A stretch of 64,000 bases of DNA from Streptomyces fungicidicus (GCF_003665435.1 NZ_CP023407.1:5257501-5321500); one strand, 5' to 3'. Counted from the first letter of the stretch, positions 1-9,318 are shown. Numbers and translations are program-made. Notes: generated by a model from the letters alone, not told the origin.

Positions 1-216
1 GCGCAGCACGCCGGGCTCGACGTCCTCGGCCTTGGGGAAGCGCGCGGCGAGTTCCCCGAAGGAGTGCGTGGCCGGTGCGTTCCGCCGGGCGGCGGGCGCC
101 GCGTCCCGCCACTCGTAGCCGCACCGGTGCCGGACGACCCGGCCTCCGTCCTCCAGGCGCCGCACCACATCGACGTCCTCGTCGTCGCTGCACAGCGGAC
201 ACATGACAACGGCCAT
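1..216 (-). CDS. N-terminal part of a protein with a CxxC zinc-ribbon-like start (runs off the left edge)
   Basis: The reverse strand reads MAVVMCPLCSDDEDV from an ATG at 216 and stays open to the window edge, so only the first 72 codons are seen. A CPLC pair followed about 30 residues later by HRCGYEW looks like a small zinc-ribbon. A G-rich ribosome-binding stretch lies directly upstream; an ATG at 204 is a second possible start. The family is not recognised. The rest of the gene lies outside the window, so function cannot be called. Confidence 0.6.
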   Translation of the reverse strand, partial: MAVVMCPLCSDDEDVDVVRRLEDGGRVVRHRCGYEWRDAAPAARRNAPATHSFGELAARFPKAEDVEPGVLR

Positions 217-437
217 GCCCCCCACCCCCGTTCCCCGCGGGACCCCGGTCCCGCCCGCAAGCCGACGTGCTCCCCTTGAAGGGCTCACCCTTCCACACCG
301 GGTCGTGCGCGGACGCGGGGCCGTAAGACCCGTCGCGCGGGGAACACAGCGGCGGCGGATCCGTCGGCCACATCTGCAGGTGTCTGCGGCCGCCGGTGCG
401 GCGAAGAGCCCCGCGAGACCGCCGAAAACCGTTACCC

Positions 438-466
438 TTAGACAATAATTGACGGGTGCTTACGAT
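438..466 (+). promoter_or_regulatory. possible promoter for the 517-996 gene
   Basis: TTAGAC (438-443) and TACGAT (461-466) are separated by 17 bases and lie about 50 bases before the GTG start at 517. This is the most AT-rich patch of the 300-base gap between the divergent genes at 216 and 517. Weak, read by eye only. I see nothing else in the gap. Confidence 0.3.
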
Positions 467-516
467 TTGCACCGCGGGCTTCGGTCGGCCGTCCCTGTGA
501 ACGGCCCGGAGGGCGT

Positions 517-996
517 GTGCCGCGTTTGTGGAAACGAAGACGACCGAACGGGCCGAACGGGGAGGGCGACGGGGGCGGTGCGCGGGTGGAGGGCCCGGCC
601 GAGGGGCTGAGGGCGTTCGCGGTGGGTCAGGACGACATCCTGACCATCGCCCGGGTGATCGGGCACGCGGAAGAACTCCTGACGGCGCGCAGCGGCAGTG
701 ACAGGGAGACGATCCGCAACGCGAGCGGCGCCGAGCTGCTGTCGCTGCTCTATCCCCGCATCGGACTGGTGATCGCCCGCGGCGGCAGCGGAGCGCCGAT
801 GCAGGTCTCCGAGATCCGGCACCTGGAGGCGGCGATCATCAATCTGGAGTCCTACGGCGGCCACGAGACGGTCCTGTGCGACGGCTACGCCCTCCTCGCG
901 CGCTTAAGGGCGCGTTCGGGGGAGACCCGCGCCGCACGGACGGAGGACGGGATCCTCACCCTCCCCGACCCCGCTCCCCGCGCGCCCTGTCCGTGA
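517..996 (+). CDS. hypothetical protein, 159 aa
   Basis: A GTG start at 517 is preceded by CCGGAGGGC. The first 25 residues are basic and glycine-rich and probably disordered (RLWKRRRPNGPNGEG). The middle (residues 35-130) looks like a folded mostly helical domain with a regular Streptomyces codon pattern (third positions nearly all G/C). No motif or membrane segment is seen. It stands alone between a divergent zinc-ribbon gene and a convergent STAS gene. The family is not recognised. Confidence 0.6.
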   Translation: MPRLWKRRRPNGPNGEGDGGGARVEGPAEGLRAFAVGQDDILTIARVIGHAEELLTARSGSDRETIRNASGAELLSLLYPRIGLVIARGGSGAPMQVSEIRHLEAAIINLESYGGHETVLCDGYALLARLRARSGETRAARTEDGILTLPDPAPRAPCP

Positions 997-1055
997 CCTC
1001 GGCCGTGGTCCCGGGGCGGTGATCGGCCCCCGGGGTTCCCCGCGGGCGGCTCGGC

Positions 1056-1415
1056 TCAGTGAGAAGGGTCTCCCTGCCGGACGGCCGCGTCCATGTTCTC
1101 GGCGAGGGGCAGGTAGTCGGCGGTGCCCGTGACCTGGAACAGACGTGTCACGGCCGGATGGAAGGGCCCGGCCACCGCGAGCAGCCGGCCTTCGGCCGAG
1201 TACCGCTCTTGTGCTTCGAGGAGCAGGTTGAGGAGACTGGAGTCGGCGAACACGGTCCCCGACAGGTCCAGCACCGTCACCGCGGCGCTCGCCCGCCACG
1301 CCCGGGCCATGGCCTCGTCGAGTTCGCCGACCGCGTCGACGTCTATCTCTCCGGAGATCACTACCACGAACGCCTGTTCGCTCTCCCTGACCGCCACCGG
1401 TCGTCCGTCGCTCAT
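1056..1415 (-). CDS. STAS-domain anti-sigma factor antagonist
   Basis: 119 aa, a single STAS domain. The strand VTVLDLSGTVFADSSLLNLLL carries the conserved FxDSS site whose first serine is normally phosphorylated by an RsbW-type kinase; the helix after it is also typical. In the family, the unphosphorylated form binds the anti-sigma kinase and frees a sigma-B-like factor. The ATG at 1415 (MSDGRPVAV) is preferred over the one at 1424. It is divergent from the SpoIIE phosphatase at 1621, a likely partner that would reactivate it. The cognate kinase cannot be identified from the sequence. Confidence 0.85.
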   Translation of the reverse strand: MSDGRPVAVRESEQAFVVVISGEIDVDAVGELDEAMARAWRASAAVTVLDLSGTVFADSSLLNLLLEAQERYSAEGRLLAVAGPFHPAVTRLFQVTGTADYLPLAENMDAAVRQGDPSH

Positions 1416-1620
1416 ACTCCGCACTCTGCCAGCTCCTGCTCGTCGGCTCCAGGAGGGCCCCCAGGAGTGAAGTCGCCGCTCATGGATACGGTGCCTGCCA
1501 GTGGGTACCCATCCCGCCGTCGGAGCGGTTGCTCGGATATCAGGATTGCGGAATAGTTGTCACTCGGCAAGTGATGCGAACTGTGATGTGAGGTGAAGGG
1601 CCGAGACAGGGCCCTGTCCC

Positions 1621-3240
1621 ATGGCCACTCTCCCGGAGAGCGCCGGTACGGACGTCGCCGGCGCGGCGACTCCCGGCGCCGCTCCCTACCCGGTCGTGGT
1701 CATGGACGCGGCCGGCTGCGTCGTGGAGCTCAACGACGCGGCCTCGGCCCTCCTGCCCGGTACGCGTCCCCACGAGCCACTGTCCTCACCCGCCTGGCTC
1801 GCCGCCGCACACCACGCCGGGACATCCAGCGAAGTCGGCGGGGAGATCGGCGACCGCGTCTTCTCGGCGCAGCAGTCCCGCCTCCCCGACGGCAGGACGG
1901 CATGGTGGCTGGTCGACGAGACCGCCTACCGCTCGGTGGTGGCCGAACTCGCCGCGGAACGTGAGCGCACCCGGTTCCTCGCCGAGGCGTCCAGCGCCCT
2001 GCTGGCATCCCTGAACCTCGACCGCTGCATGGAGGCCACCGCGGCCCTGGCCGCCGAGCACCTGGCCGATGCCGCGCTGGTCATCGCCCCGGCCAGGCCC
2101 CGCAAGCTGCCGCTGGTCGTCTGCGACCAGCAGGGACGTCTCACCAGGGCCACCGTGTCGGCCAAGCCGGAGACCGTACCGGGACTGGCCGAGGCCCTGC
2201 GCGGCTTTCCACCGGTGCCCTCGCGCTGGATAGACCCCGCCACCGCCCCGGACTGGCTCGTCCCCGAAGGCTTCGGGGAGGTCGGATCGCTGGTCATCAC
2301 CCCGCTGCCCGGACACGGAGTGCCGGCGGGCGCGCTCATCCTGCTGCGCCGGGCACAGCAGAACGCCTTCAGCGGCTCGGAGGAGGCGTTCGCCGGACTG
2401 TTCGCCGCCCGCGCCGGAGCGGCCATGTCCGCCGCACGGCTGTACGCCGAGCAGAACGCGGTCGCCGACACCCTCGTACGCGCCCTCCTTCCCCCCACCC
2501 TGCGGCAGGTGGAGGGGGTGGACTTCGCGGGCGGCTACCGGGCCAGCGTCGACACCGACCTGATCGGCGGCGACTTCTACAACGTCCACCCGCCCGGCGA
2601 GGACTGCCCCGAGACCCTCGCCGTGCTGGGAGACGTGGCGGGCAAGGGGATCGAGGCCGCCGTGCTCACCGGCAAGATCCGCAACACGCTGCACGCCCTG
2701 CTGCCGATGGCCGACGACCACGCCCGGATGCTGCGGCGGCTCAACACCGCGATGCGCGACGGCGACCGCGTGCGCTTCGCCACACTCGTGCTCGCCTCCG
2801 TCCGCCGCGAGGACCGCGACGTCCGGCTGCGGCTGACCTCCGCCGGCCACCCCGTCCCGCTGGTCGTGCGGCGGGACGGCACCGTGGAGGAGGTCGACAC
2901 CGAGGGCACCCTGATCGGCGCCCTCCCGACGATCACCTCGCGCACCGCACAGGTGCGGCTCGCGCCGGGCGAGACGTGCCTGCTGTACACCGACGGCGTC
3001 ACCGAGGCCAGGGGAGGCCCGCTCGGCGACACCATGTTCGGCGAGCAGCGCCTCAAGCGGGCCCTGGCCGAATGCGCCGGCATCCCCGCCGCGGCCGTCG
3101 TCGAGCGCGTCCGGATGCTCATCGACGAGTGGATCGGCGACGGACGCCACGACGACATCGCCGTCCTGGCCATCACCGCACCCCGCGGCGCGCACCTCAG
3201 CGCGGTGGACGGAACGACGCGAGGCAGGTACACCGCATGA
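1621..3240 (+). CDS. PAS-GAF-SpoIIE (PP2C) serine phosphatase, RsbU/RsbP-like
   Basis: 539 aa. Order: PAS-like segment (about 22-100, VVVMDAAGCVVELNDAASALL), GAF domain (about 115-275), then a PPM/SpoIIE phosphatase domain (about 305-520) with the metal-binding signatures GGDFYNV near 315, LGDVAGKG near 338, DGVTEA near 458 and DDIAVLAI near 511. All metal aspartates appear present, so the enzyme should be active. Expected role: dephosphorylate STAS antagonists in a stress partner switch, gated by a small signal at PAS or GAF. Its stop overlaps the next start by ATGA, so the B12-binding protein at 3237 is co-translated and probably acts with it. Confidence 0.9.
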   Translation: MATLPESAGTDVAGAATPGAAPYPVVVMDAAGCVVELNDAASALLPGTRPHEPLSSPAWLAAAHHAGTSSEVGGEIGDRVFSAQQSRLPDGRTAWWLVDETAYRSVVAELAAERERTRFLAEASSALLASLNLDRCMEATAALAAEHLADAALVIAPARPRKLPLVVCDQQGRLTRATVSAKPETVPGLAEALRGFPPVPSRWIDPATAPDWLVPEGFGEVGSLVITPLPGHGVPAGALILLRRAQQNAFSGSEEAFAGLFAARAGAAMSAARLYAEQNAVADTLVRALLPPTLRQVEGVDFAGGYRASVDTDLIGGDFYNVHPPGEDCPETLAVLGDVAGKGIEAAVLTGKIRNTLHALLPMADDHARMLRRLNTAMRDGDRVRFATLVLASVRREDRDVRLRLTSAGHPVPLVVRRDGTVEEVDTEGTLIGALPTITSRTAQVRLAPGETCLLYTDGVTEARGGPLGDTMFGEQRLKRALAECAGIPAAAVVERVRMLIDEWIGDGRHDDIAVLAITAPRGAHLSAVDGTTRGRYTA

Positions 3241-4346
3241 CGACCGCCCCCGCCCCCGGCCGCGACGAGGGGTCCGTCCACCACGACGACACGGCCCCGC
3301 CCGCCGCTCCCGACCGGGACGAGTGGGCGGAAGAGTGGGCGGACAAGCTCTGGGCGGCGGTCCGGGCGGCCGACGAGTACACGGCCGCCGATGTGATCAC
3401 CAACGCCCTGGAAGCCGGCCTGCCGGCGGAGACGGCGCTGCTCGACGTGATCGGGGCCGTCCAGCGCAGGGTGGGCACCGAATGGGCCGCCAACCGCATG
3501 AGCGTCGCCGACGAACACGCCGCCACCGCCATCAACGACCGCGTCATCGCCCTCCTGCCCAGGCAACGCCCGGCCGCCCCGCTCGGCAGGGTGACGGTCG
3601 CCTGCGTCGACAAGGAATGGCACGCACTGCCCGCACGACTGCTCGCCGAGACGCTGCGGCTGCGCGGCTGGGAGATCGGCTACCTCGGAGCGCAGGTCCC
3701 CACCGCCCACCTGGTCAGCCAGATCCACCGCAGCGGGGCGACCGCGGTGTGCCTGTCCGCGTCGCTGCCCACCCGGCTGCCCCCGGCGCACGCGGCGATC
3801 ACCGCCGTCCAGGCCATCGGCACACCGGTCATGGTCGGCGGCCTCGCCTTCGGCGCCGACGGCCGCCACGCCCGCAGCCTCGGCGCCGACGCCTGGGCGC
3901 GCGAAGCCCGCGCCGCCGCCGACCGGCTCGCCGCCGGCCCCCTGCCCCGGCCCAGGCCGCCCCACCAGGCCGTCGACGACCTGCCGCACCTGGCGGACCA
4001 GGAATACACGATGGTCTCCCGCACCGCGCGCAGCCTCGTACGCGAGACCTTCCAGCGCCTGGAGCAGCGCTTCCCCGCGATGCGCGACTACGACGACGCC
4101 CAACGCGAACGGACGGCCGAGGACCTCGCCCACATCGTCGACTTCCTGGCCGCCGCCCTCTACGTGGACGACGCCGACGTCTTCACGGGCTTCCTCACCT
4201 GGACCGCCGACGTCCTCACCGCCCGCGGCGTCCCGGCCCGCTCCCTGCTGCCGGGTCTCGACCTGATGGAGGAACAGCTCCACGACTTCCCCCGCGCCCG
4301 TGGCCTCATCGAAAGCGGCCGCACCGCGCTCGCCCCGCACTCCTGA
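3237..4346 (+). CDS. cobalamin-binding-fold regulator (B12-binding domain protein)
   Basis: 369 aa; ATG overlaps the stop of the phosphatase gene (ATGA). An N-terminal helical domain (about 30-110, TALLDVIGAVQRRVGTEWAANRMSVADEH) matches the cap domain of B12-binding regulators. A Rossmann-like B12 fold follows: VTVACVDKEWHALPARLLAE near 120-139, GWEIGYLGAQVPTAHLV, and MVGGLAFG near 195. The base-off histidine is kept, but the glycine of the usual ExHxxG is proline. A C-terminal helical region (about 260-365) is unassigned. The family includes light or redox sensors that feed into anti-sigma pathways. Whether it truly binds cobalamin is uncertain. Confidence 0.8.
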   Translation: MTTAPAPGRDEGSVHHDDTAPPAAPDRDEWAEEWADKLWAAVRAADEYTAADVITNALEAGLPAETALLDVIGAVQRRVGTEWAANRMSVADEHAATAINDRVIALLPRQRPAAPLGRVTVACVDKEWHALPARLLAETLRLRGWEIGYLGAQVPTAHLVSQIHRSGATAVCLSASLPTRLPPAHAAITAVQAIGTPVMVGGLAFGADGRHARSLGADAWAREARAAADRLAAGPLPRPRPPHQAVDDLPHLADQEYTMVSRTARSLVRETFQRLEQRFPAMRDYDDAQRERTAEDLAHIVDFLAAALYVDDADVFTGFLTWTADVLTARGVPARSLLPGLDLMEEQLHDFPRARGLIESGRTALAPHS

Positions 4347-4368
4347 CCCCCGACGCTGGAATCGACCC

Positions 4369-4764
4369 GTGCCCATAGCCCCTGACGCAGGCCCCCTGCG
4401 CACCTTGCCCCCGACCGACCCGCACACGCTGTGCATGGCCCTCGTCGGCGACCTGGACTACGAGGTCGGAGACGAGGTGCTGCACCAGGTCCGGCGAGCG
4501 CTGCGCGCACGGGAGGACCTGCGCGAACTGCGACTGGACTGCCGGGAACTCGCCACGACCGACTCCACGGGCCTGAGCGTCCTGCTCCAGCTCCACCGCG
4601 ACGCGGGCAGGGACGGCATCGGCTTCCACCTGGACAACGTAGGCCCGGTCCTGGAACGCCTGCTCCGCGTCACCGGCACCTACGAGCACTTGCGCACCGG
4701 CCGGCCCGACGAGCTCCCGGCCGACCCCGAGGCGACGGCCGGGGAATCGGGCGCTCTCCTCTGA
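4369..4764 (+). CDS. STAS-domain protein (anti-sigma factor antagonist-like)
   Basis: About 131 aa from a GTG at 4369; this start is weakly supported (only a GGAA nine bases upstream). Residues 20-110 are a STAS domain: CMALVGDLDYEVGDEVL, then LRLDCRELATTDSTGLSVLL, where the phospho-acceptor region reads TDSTG. It lies 22 bases after the B12-binding gene in the same direction, so it is probably the third gene of the phosphatase operon and a candidate substrate of that phosphatase. Confidence 0.8.
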   Translation: MPIAPDAGPLRTLPPTDPHTLCMALVGDLDYEVGDEVLHQVRRALRAREDLRELRLDCRELATTDSTGLSVLLQLHRDAGRDGIGFHLDNVGPVLERLLRVTGTYEHLRTGRPDELPADPEATAGESGALL

Positions 4765-4981
4765 CCCGTCCCCTCGAACCGCCCCGCCGGACGCCCCGTA
4801 CGCCAGCCGGCGATGCGGACGCCGCGCACATGACCACGCCGGGACAGGGCAAGGGAGTGAGCGGAGGCAGGCGAGCGCGTTTCCGTGTCTCGCCTCACGG
4901 GGGAGGGGCGGAGCGGCATGGCCGAGCAGGTCCGGGAAACGGTCCCCCCGGCCACGAGCGCGGGCGGGGGCTGACGAGGTC

Positions 4982-5866
4982 ATGGCAGGAAAACAGCTCC
5001 CCCGCCCCCGCACCCCGTCCGCCGGCGCCCGCGAAAGCGCCGCCCGCACCAGGTGGCCGCGAGCGCTGCGGCGCACACCCGTGTCCCTGTGGACGGACGA
5101 CGTCACGGACTGGGCGGCCGCCCTCACCTACTACGCGATGCTCGCGATCTTCCCCGCGCTGCTGGTCACCCTGTCGCTCGTGGGACTCCGCGACCCCGAC
5201 GACGTGCAGAACCTGATCCGGGAGATCGGCGCGCTGGTACCGCCCGACTCGCGCGACATCATCGAGGAGACCCTGCGGTCGATGGCCCGCCGGCGTTCGG
5301 CCGCGAAGCTCCTCCTCGTCCTCGGCACCGTGAGCGCGCTGTGGTCCGCCTCCAGCTACCTCGCCGTCTTCCGCCGCGCCCTGTACTCCATGTACCGGAT
5401 CAAGGACCAGCGGCCCGTGTGGCGCACGGCGCCGAGGATCGTCGCCACGGCCGTTGCCCTGCTGATGCTGCTGGCCATCAGCGCCCTCGCGCTCACCGTG
5501 ACCGAAGGGCTGGCCCGCGCGGCCGGACGGCTCGCCGGGGCGGGGGACGCCGCGGTGGCGGTGGGGCTGGCGTTCCGCTGGCCCGCCCTGCTGCTGGTGG
5601 CGACCGTGCTCGTCATGCTGCTGTTCCGGGCGGGACCCGAATCGACGCGCGGCGTACGGCGCATGGCGCCCGGTGGGCTGCTGGCGGTCGTCCTGTGGCT
5701 GGGCGCCTCGGTCGGCCTGTACCTGTACATGGCGCAGGTCGGCACGTACGACCGCCTCTACGGCTCCCTCGCCGGCCTGATCGTGTTCCTGATGTGGCTG
5801 TGGTTCTCCAACCTCGCGCTGCTGGCCGGCGCGCAGTTCAACGCCGAACTCGCCCGGACGCCGTGA
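4982..5866 (+). CDS. YihY/virulence factor BrkB family inner-membrane protein
   Basis: 294 aa, typical length for the family. It opens with a basic cytoplasmic tail and the family signature DWAAALTYYAMLAIFPALLV (about 40-60), followed by about five more hydrophobic segments ending in LAGLIVFLMWLWFSNLALLA near the C terminus. The ATG at 4982 follows GGGGGCTGACGAGGTC. The precise role of the family is unknown despite the old RNase BN name. It stands alone; the roughly 215 bases before it show nothing clear. Confidence 0.9.
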   Translation: MAGKQLPRPRTPSAGARESAARTRWPRALRRTPVSLWTDDVTDWAAALTYYAMLAIFPALLVTLSLVGLRDPDDVQNLIREIGALVPPDSRDIIEETLRSMARRRSAAKLLLVLGTVSALWSASSYLAVFRRALYSMYRIKDQRPVWRTAPRIVATAVALLMLLAISALALTVTEGLARAAGRLAGAGDAAVAVGLAFRWPALLLVATVLVMLLFRAGPESTRGVRRMAPGGLLAVVLWLGASVGLYLYMAQVGTYDRLYGSLAGLIVFLMWLWFSNLALLAGAQFNAELARTP

Positions 5867-5953
5867 CCGCGAAGTTCATCCCGGTCACGGATGAAGGCCG
5901 GCGGACGGGGTATCCGGCTTGCCGCGAGTTCGTAGAATTCTGAAGGAGATTTC

Positions 5954-6361
5954 GTGACCGAGGACGCAGGCCTGGGCGTCGAGGTGTTTCTCATCGGACC
6001 GGACACCGCGATCCTCGCGATACGCGGCGAGTTGGACATCAGCACGGCCCCGGTGCTGCACCACCGGCTTGCCGAGCAGGTGGCCCACGGACGGCGTCAC
6101 CTGCTGCTGGACGTCACGGAGATGCCGTTCATGGACTCCTCGGGGCTCAGCGTCATCGTCCGGACCGTCAACGAGGTACGCGACGTCGGCGGCACCATGT
6201 CCCTCTCCGGGGCGAGACCGGTGGTGCGCCGTCTGCTCGACCTCACCGGGGTGGGCCTGACCTGCCCCCTCTACGACAGCGTGGACGACGCCCGCCGGGC
6301 CCTGGCCGGCGAGCCGGGCGACACGGCCGCGGCCGTCCGTCAGGACGCGGCCACCCGCTGA
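5954..6361 (+). CDS. STAS-domain anti-sigma factor antagonist
   Basis: 135 aa with a canonical STAS domain: AILAIRGELDISTAP at the N terminus and LLLDVTEMPFMDSSGLSVIV with the phosphorylatable DSSG serine near residue 60. The GTG at 5954 is set by a strong ribosome-binding site (AAGGAGA, seven bases upstream). This is the third STAS protein in 6 kb. It is followed 250 bases downstream by an RsbW-like ATPase, a plausible partner kinase. Confidence 0.9.
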   Translation: MTEDAGLGVEVFLIGPDTAILAIRGELDISTAPVLHHRLAEQVAHGRRHLLLDVTEMPFMDSSGLSVIVRTVNEVRDVGGTMSLSGARPVVRRLLDLTGVGLTCPLYDSVDDARRALAGEPGDTAAAVRQDAATR

Positions 6362-6615
6362 CGGCCTCCGGCCACCCCTCCGGCGCCGGCGCGTCCTGGC
6401 GGCAGGGGACGGATTACGCCGACAGGTGGTACACCCGGGACCCGACGACTGCACGGGGATCGCGCGGGTAGCCGAGTGACAGCCCGGACGAACGCCCACT
6501 CACCGACGGTGCCGTGAGCCCGCTCCGGTGGAGGCGGCCGCAGTGGGCCCCGCCGCACGCCACGAGGCGGACGAGACGGGGCGCACGAGGTGGCGCCGGC
6601 CGGGCTCTGAGCTCG

Positions 6616-7104
6616 ATGCGCCCACGTCAGCGCGGCTCTTCTGAGCCGTCAGCGTACAGATCGGAGTGCCCGTTGATCACGATGACGTCGGCCGACGGAG
6701 ACATCGGCGATGCCCGGCGGGCCGCCACGGCGTTCGGCTCCCGCGAGTGTCCGGACGCCGACCTCGGCGCGCTGGCACTGGTGGTGTCCGAACTCGTCAC
6801 CAACGCCGCCCGGCACACCGGTGGTTGGTGGCGCCTGACCGTACGCGGAGAAGGCCGGCGGCTCGATGTGGAGGTCGAGGACCGGAGCTCCGCGGTACCG
6901 GCTCCGCGCACCCCGAGATTCGACGGGCGGGGCGGCCACGGCCTGAACATCGTCGGCGCGCTCGCCGGACCCCTGGAAGTGCTCCCCGGACCTCACGGCA
7001 AGACGGTCCGGGCACGCTGGGTCACCGGCCGACAGACATCAGCCCGCCCCCTGCCGGCCCCGGAGTCCCACGGCACGTCCCCTCTCATCGGCTACGAGCC
7101 GTAG
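6616..7104 (+). CDS. RsbW-like ATP-binding protein (HATPase_c_2)
   Basis: About 162 aa from the ATG at 6616; starts at 6673 (TTG) or 6682 (ATG) are also possible and no ribosome-binding site decides it. The GHKL fold is shown by the N-box LALVVSELVTNAARHTGG and the G1-type motif GGHGLNIVGALAG. It lacks a histidine-kinase dimerisation domain, as in anti-sigma serine kinases. The short spacer between N-box and G-box is typical of Streptomyces RsbW paralogues. It follows a STAS gene, so a switch pair is plausible. Confidence 0.8.
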   Translation: MRPRQRGSSEPSAYRSECPLITMTSADGDIGDARRAATAFGSRECPDADLGALALVVSELVTNAARHTGGWWRLTVRGEGRRLDVEVEDRSSAVPAPRTPRFDGRGGHGLNIVGALAGPLEVLPGPHGKTVRARWVTGRQTSARPLPAPESHGTSPLIGYEP

Positions 7105-7265
7105 CCCCGCACGCTGTCCGACGGACGGTGCGCGGCGCGCACGGCACGTCCGGCTTGGCCCGTCGACACCAGCCACTTCCCGCTTGCCACTTCCGGCGCG
7201 GGCAGGCGGATTCCGCTAGCATCGGCGTGCTTCGCTCCGCATCTCAACGAGAGCCGACCCCCACC

Positions 7266-7691
7266 ATGGCTGAGACCGCCTACCTGTTCGTCCTGCCCGA
7301 CCCGGGAACCCCACTGGGGGCGCCGGCCGTCGCAGTGGGCGACCTCGAGTGCATGGAAACCCCCGCCGTGCTGGCGTGGCTGCACGCCCACGACGTCACC
7401 GCCGACAGCGACCTGCTCAGGGTGCTCCCCCGGGAAGCGGACGGCAGCATCCCCGAGGACGCCGAACGTCTGCCCATCCCGCTCAGCGCGGACGAGGCCG
7501 ACCGCGTACGCGGAGCCTGCGCACCCCGCTCCACCGCGGAAGTCGAGGCGGAACTCCGCGCCTTCCGCCACACGAACGCCGACCGCGACCGCCTGATCAG
7601 CCAGGCCCTGGCACGAGGCGTCCCCGCCCACCGCATCGCCCAGCTCACGGGCCTCGACCCGGCCGAGGTCGCCCAGATCACCGGCGCCTAG
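7266..7691 (+). CDS. hypothetical protein with a C-terminal helix-turn-helix-like segment
   Basis: 141 aa from the ATG at 7266. The N-terminal half is unfamiliar. The C-terminal 35 residues (NADRDRLISQALARGVPAHR, then IAQLTGLDPAEVAQITG) read like a helix-turn-helix of the kind seen in small actinobacterial regulators. The stop overlaps the 3' end of the convergent hydrolase gene by 14 bases. Function unknown. Confidence 0.65.
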   Translation: MAETAYLFVLPDPGTPLGAPAVAVGDLECMETPAVLAWLHAHDVTADSDLLRVLPREADGSIPEDAERLPIPLSADEADRVRGACAPRSTAEVEAELRAFRHTNADRDRLISQALARGVPAHRIAQLTGLDPAEVAQITGA

Positions 7692-9318
7692 CGTCCACCG
7701 GACCCGCCGTCCCGCCCCCGCCGGTGTCCATCCCGCCGCTGGGCCGGGGCGCGGAGAACGGCGGAACGTCCTGCCGGCACGTGGCCCCGGTCGGCGGGAG
7801 GACACCGTCGACGAGGTACCGGCTCTCGTACGCGTCGACACAACTGCTGGGATTGAGCAGCGCCGTGTGCCCGTGCCCGCTGAGCGTGAGCAGCCGGGCG
7901 CCGGCCAGCTCCCGCGCCATGGCCCGGGCGGCTGAGTAGGGCGTCGAGGGGTCGTACGTCGTGCCGACCACCAGGACGGGATGCGCCGTCGGCGTGTTCC
8001 ACGGCCCCCGATAGCGGTTGGCGGCCATCGCCGGCCAGTCCGCGCACACCTCTGCGGCCCAGGTCCAGTGCCGCCCGGCGTCACCCGCGCGGGCGGCGGA
8101 GGCCTCCTCCAGGGCGTGATAGACGGCGGGGTCCCGCGGATTGGGACTGTCGCCGCAGAACACGGCACTGGCCTGCTCCTCACCCAGGTAGGGATTCGGC
8201 TCCGGCACCGGCGGCGCGGGCGGGAACACGGGCGGCGCGGGGACCCGCCCCCGCCACAGCTCCTGCAGCCTCGCGGCCAGGTCCGTCCACCCGGGATGAA
8301 CGACGTACAGACCGTTCACGACGGAGTCGACCGTACGGGCGTACGTCCACTCGCCCACCGGACGCGCCCGCAGCCGCCGCATCAGCTCGTCGAACTTCTC
8401 CCGGGTCGCTTCCGCGCCGCCCGCGGAGAAGGCACAGTGGTCGGTCGTGACGGACCCGCACAGGCTCAGGAACTGCTCCACGGTCACCGCCGCGGTACGG
8501 TCCGCGCCCAGCCGCAGGAAGGCCGTGGACCGGGGCTCCTCGTCGGACCCGCTATTCGTCCACGCCTGCGGGTCCCAGTCGCTGTCGAGGACCATGGCGC
8601 GGACCTTGCCGGGGAAGAGGTTGGCGTACGTCGCGCCGAGGAACGTCCCGTAGGAGATCCCGAGATACGTCAGCTGCGCATCGCCCACCGCCCGGCGCAG
8701 CTGGTCGAGGTCCCGGGCCGTGTCCGCGGTCGACACATGACGCAGCAGCTGCGGATCACGCTGCTCACAGCGCCGCCCGAGCTCCTCGTACGCGGCGACG
8801 AAGTCCCTCCGCTCCTCCGCGCCGACGGGGAACCCCTCCGGCTTGCTCGCCCTCCACTCGGCGGCCTCCTCCGCACTCGCGAAGCAGTTCACCGCGGTGC
8901 TGTTGCCGACCCCCCGGGGATCCCAGCTCACGATGTCGAACCGCTCCCGCACCTCCCGCGGGAAGGATCCGTAGTTCTGCGGCATCTGCACCGACCCGGG
9001 CCCACCGGGCCCACCGGGATTGAAGAACAGCGTGCCGACCCGCTTGCCCGGCCCCGTCGCCTTCCGCCTGACGACCGCCAGCTCGATCGCCCGCCCACCG
9101 GGGTCGCGGTAGTCCAGCGGCACCTCGGCGGTGGCACAGTCGAACGGACTGCCCTGCACACAGGGCCTCCAGTCCAGCTCCGGCGCGGGCACCAAGGGCG
9201 CCGGCCCTCCACCGGCGACGGCGGGCCCCAGCCCCGTGAACGCGGTCGAGCAGGCCACCACCCCGGCGACCACCGCGGCACAACGCCGCCGCCCGCCTAT
9301 CGGTCCAGGTATACGCAT
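7678..9318 (-). CDS. secreted alpha/beta hydrolase, TAP-like (tripeptidyl aminopeptidase family)
   Basis: 546 aa. A signal peptide is visible at the N terminus (GGRRRCAAVVAGVVACSTAF, with a cleavage-like AVAGG). The hydrolase core has the oxyanion segment NPGGPGGPG, the nucleophile elbow YLGISYGTF near 222, the acid TTYDPSTPYSAA near 455 and the catalytic His in SGHGHTALL near 480. A TAP-C-like end with a cysteine pair (SSCVDAY, ATCRQD) follows. The family releases short peptides from protein N termini outside the cell. The catalytic triad is complete. Confidence 0.9.
   Translation of the reverse strand: MRIPGPIGGRRRCAAVVAGVVACSTAFTGLGPAVAGGGPAPLVPAPELDWRPCVQGSPFDCATAEVPLDYRDPGGRAIELAVVRRKATGPGKRVGTLFFNPGGPGGPGSVQMPQNYGSFPREVRERFDIVSWDPRGVGNSTAVNCFASAEEAAEWRASKPEGFPVGAEERRDFVAAYEELGRRCEQRDPQLLRHVSTADTARDLDQLRRAVGDAQLTYLGISYGTFLGATYANLFPGKVRAMVLDSDWDPQAWTNSGSDEEPRSTAFLRLGADRTAAVTVEQFLSLCGSVTTDHCAFSAGGAEATREKFDELMRRLRARPVGEWTYARTVDSVVNGLYVVHPGWTDLAARLQELWRGRVPAPPVFPPAPPVPEPNPYLGEEQASAVFCGDSPNPRDPAVYHALEEASAARAGDAGRHWTWAAEVCADWPAMAANRYRGPWNTPTAHPVLVVGTTYDPSTPYSAARAMARELAGARLLTLSGHGHTALLNPSSCVDAYESRYLVDGVLPPTGATCRQDVPPFSAPRPSGGMDTGGGGTAGPVDARRR

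Noticed and set aside
1786..3195. 469-codon reverse-strand ORF
   Set aside because: Exact shadow of the SpoIIE phosphatase gene; low-complexity Gly/Asp/His text and no family features.
2577..4436. 619-codon reverse-strand ORF
   Set aside because: Shadow frame over the B12-binding gene; glycine-rich and repetitive, arising from high-G+C codon bias.
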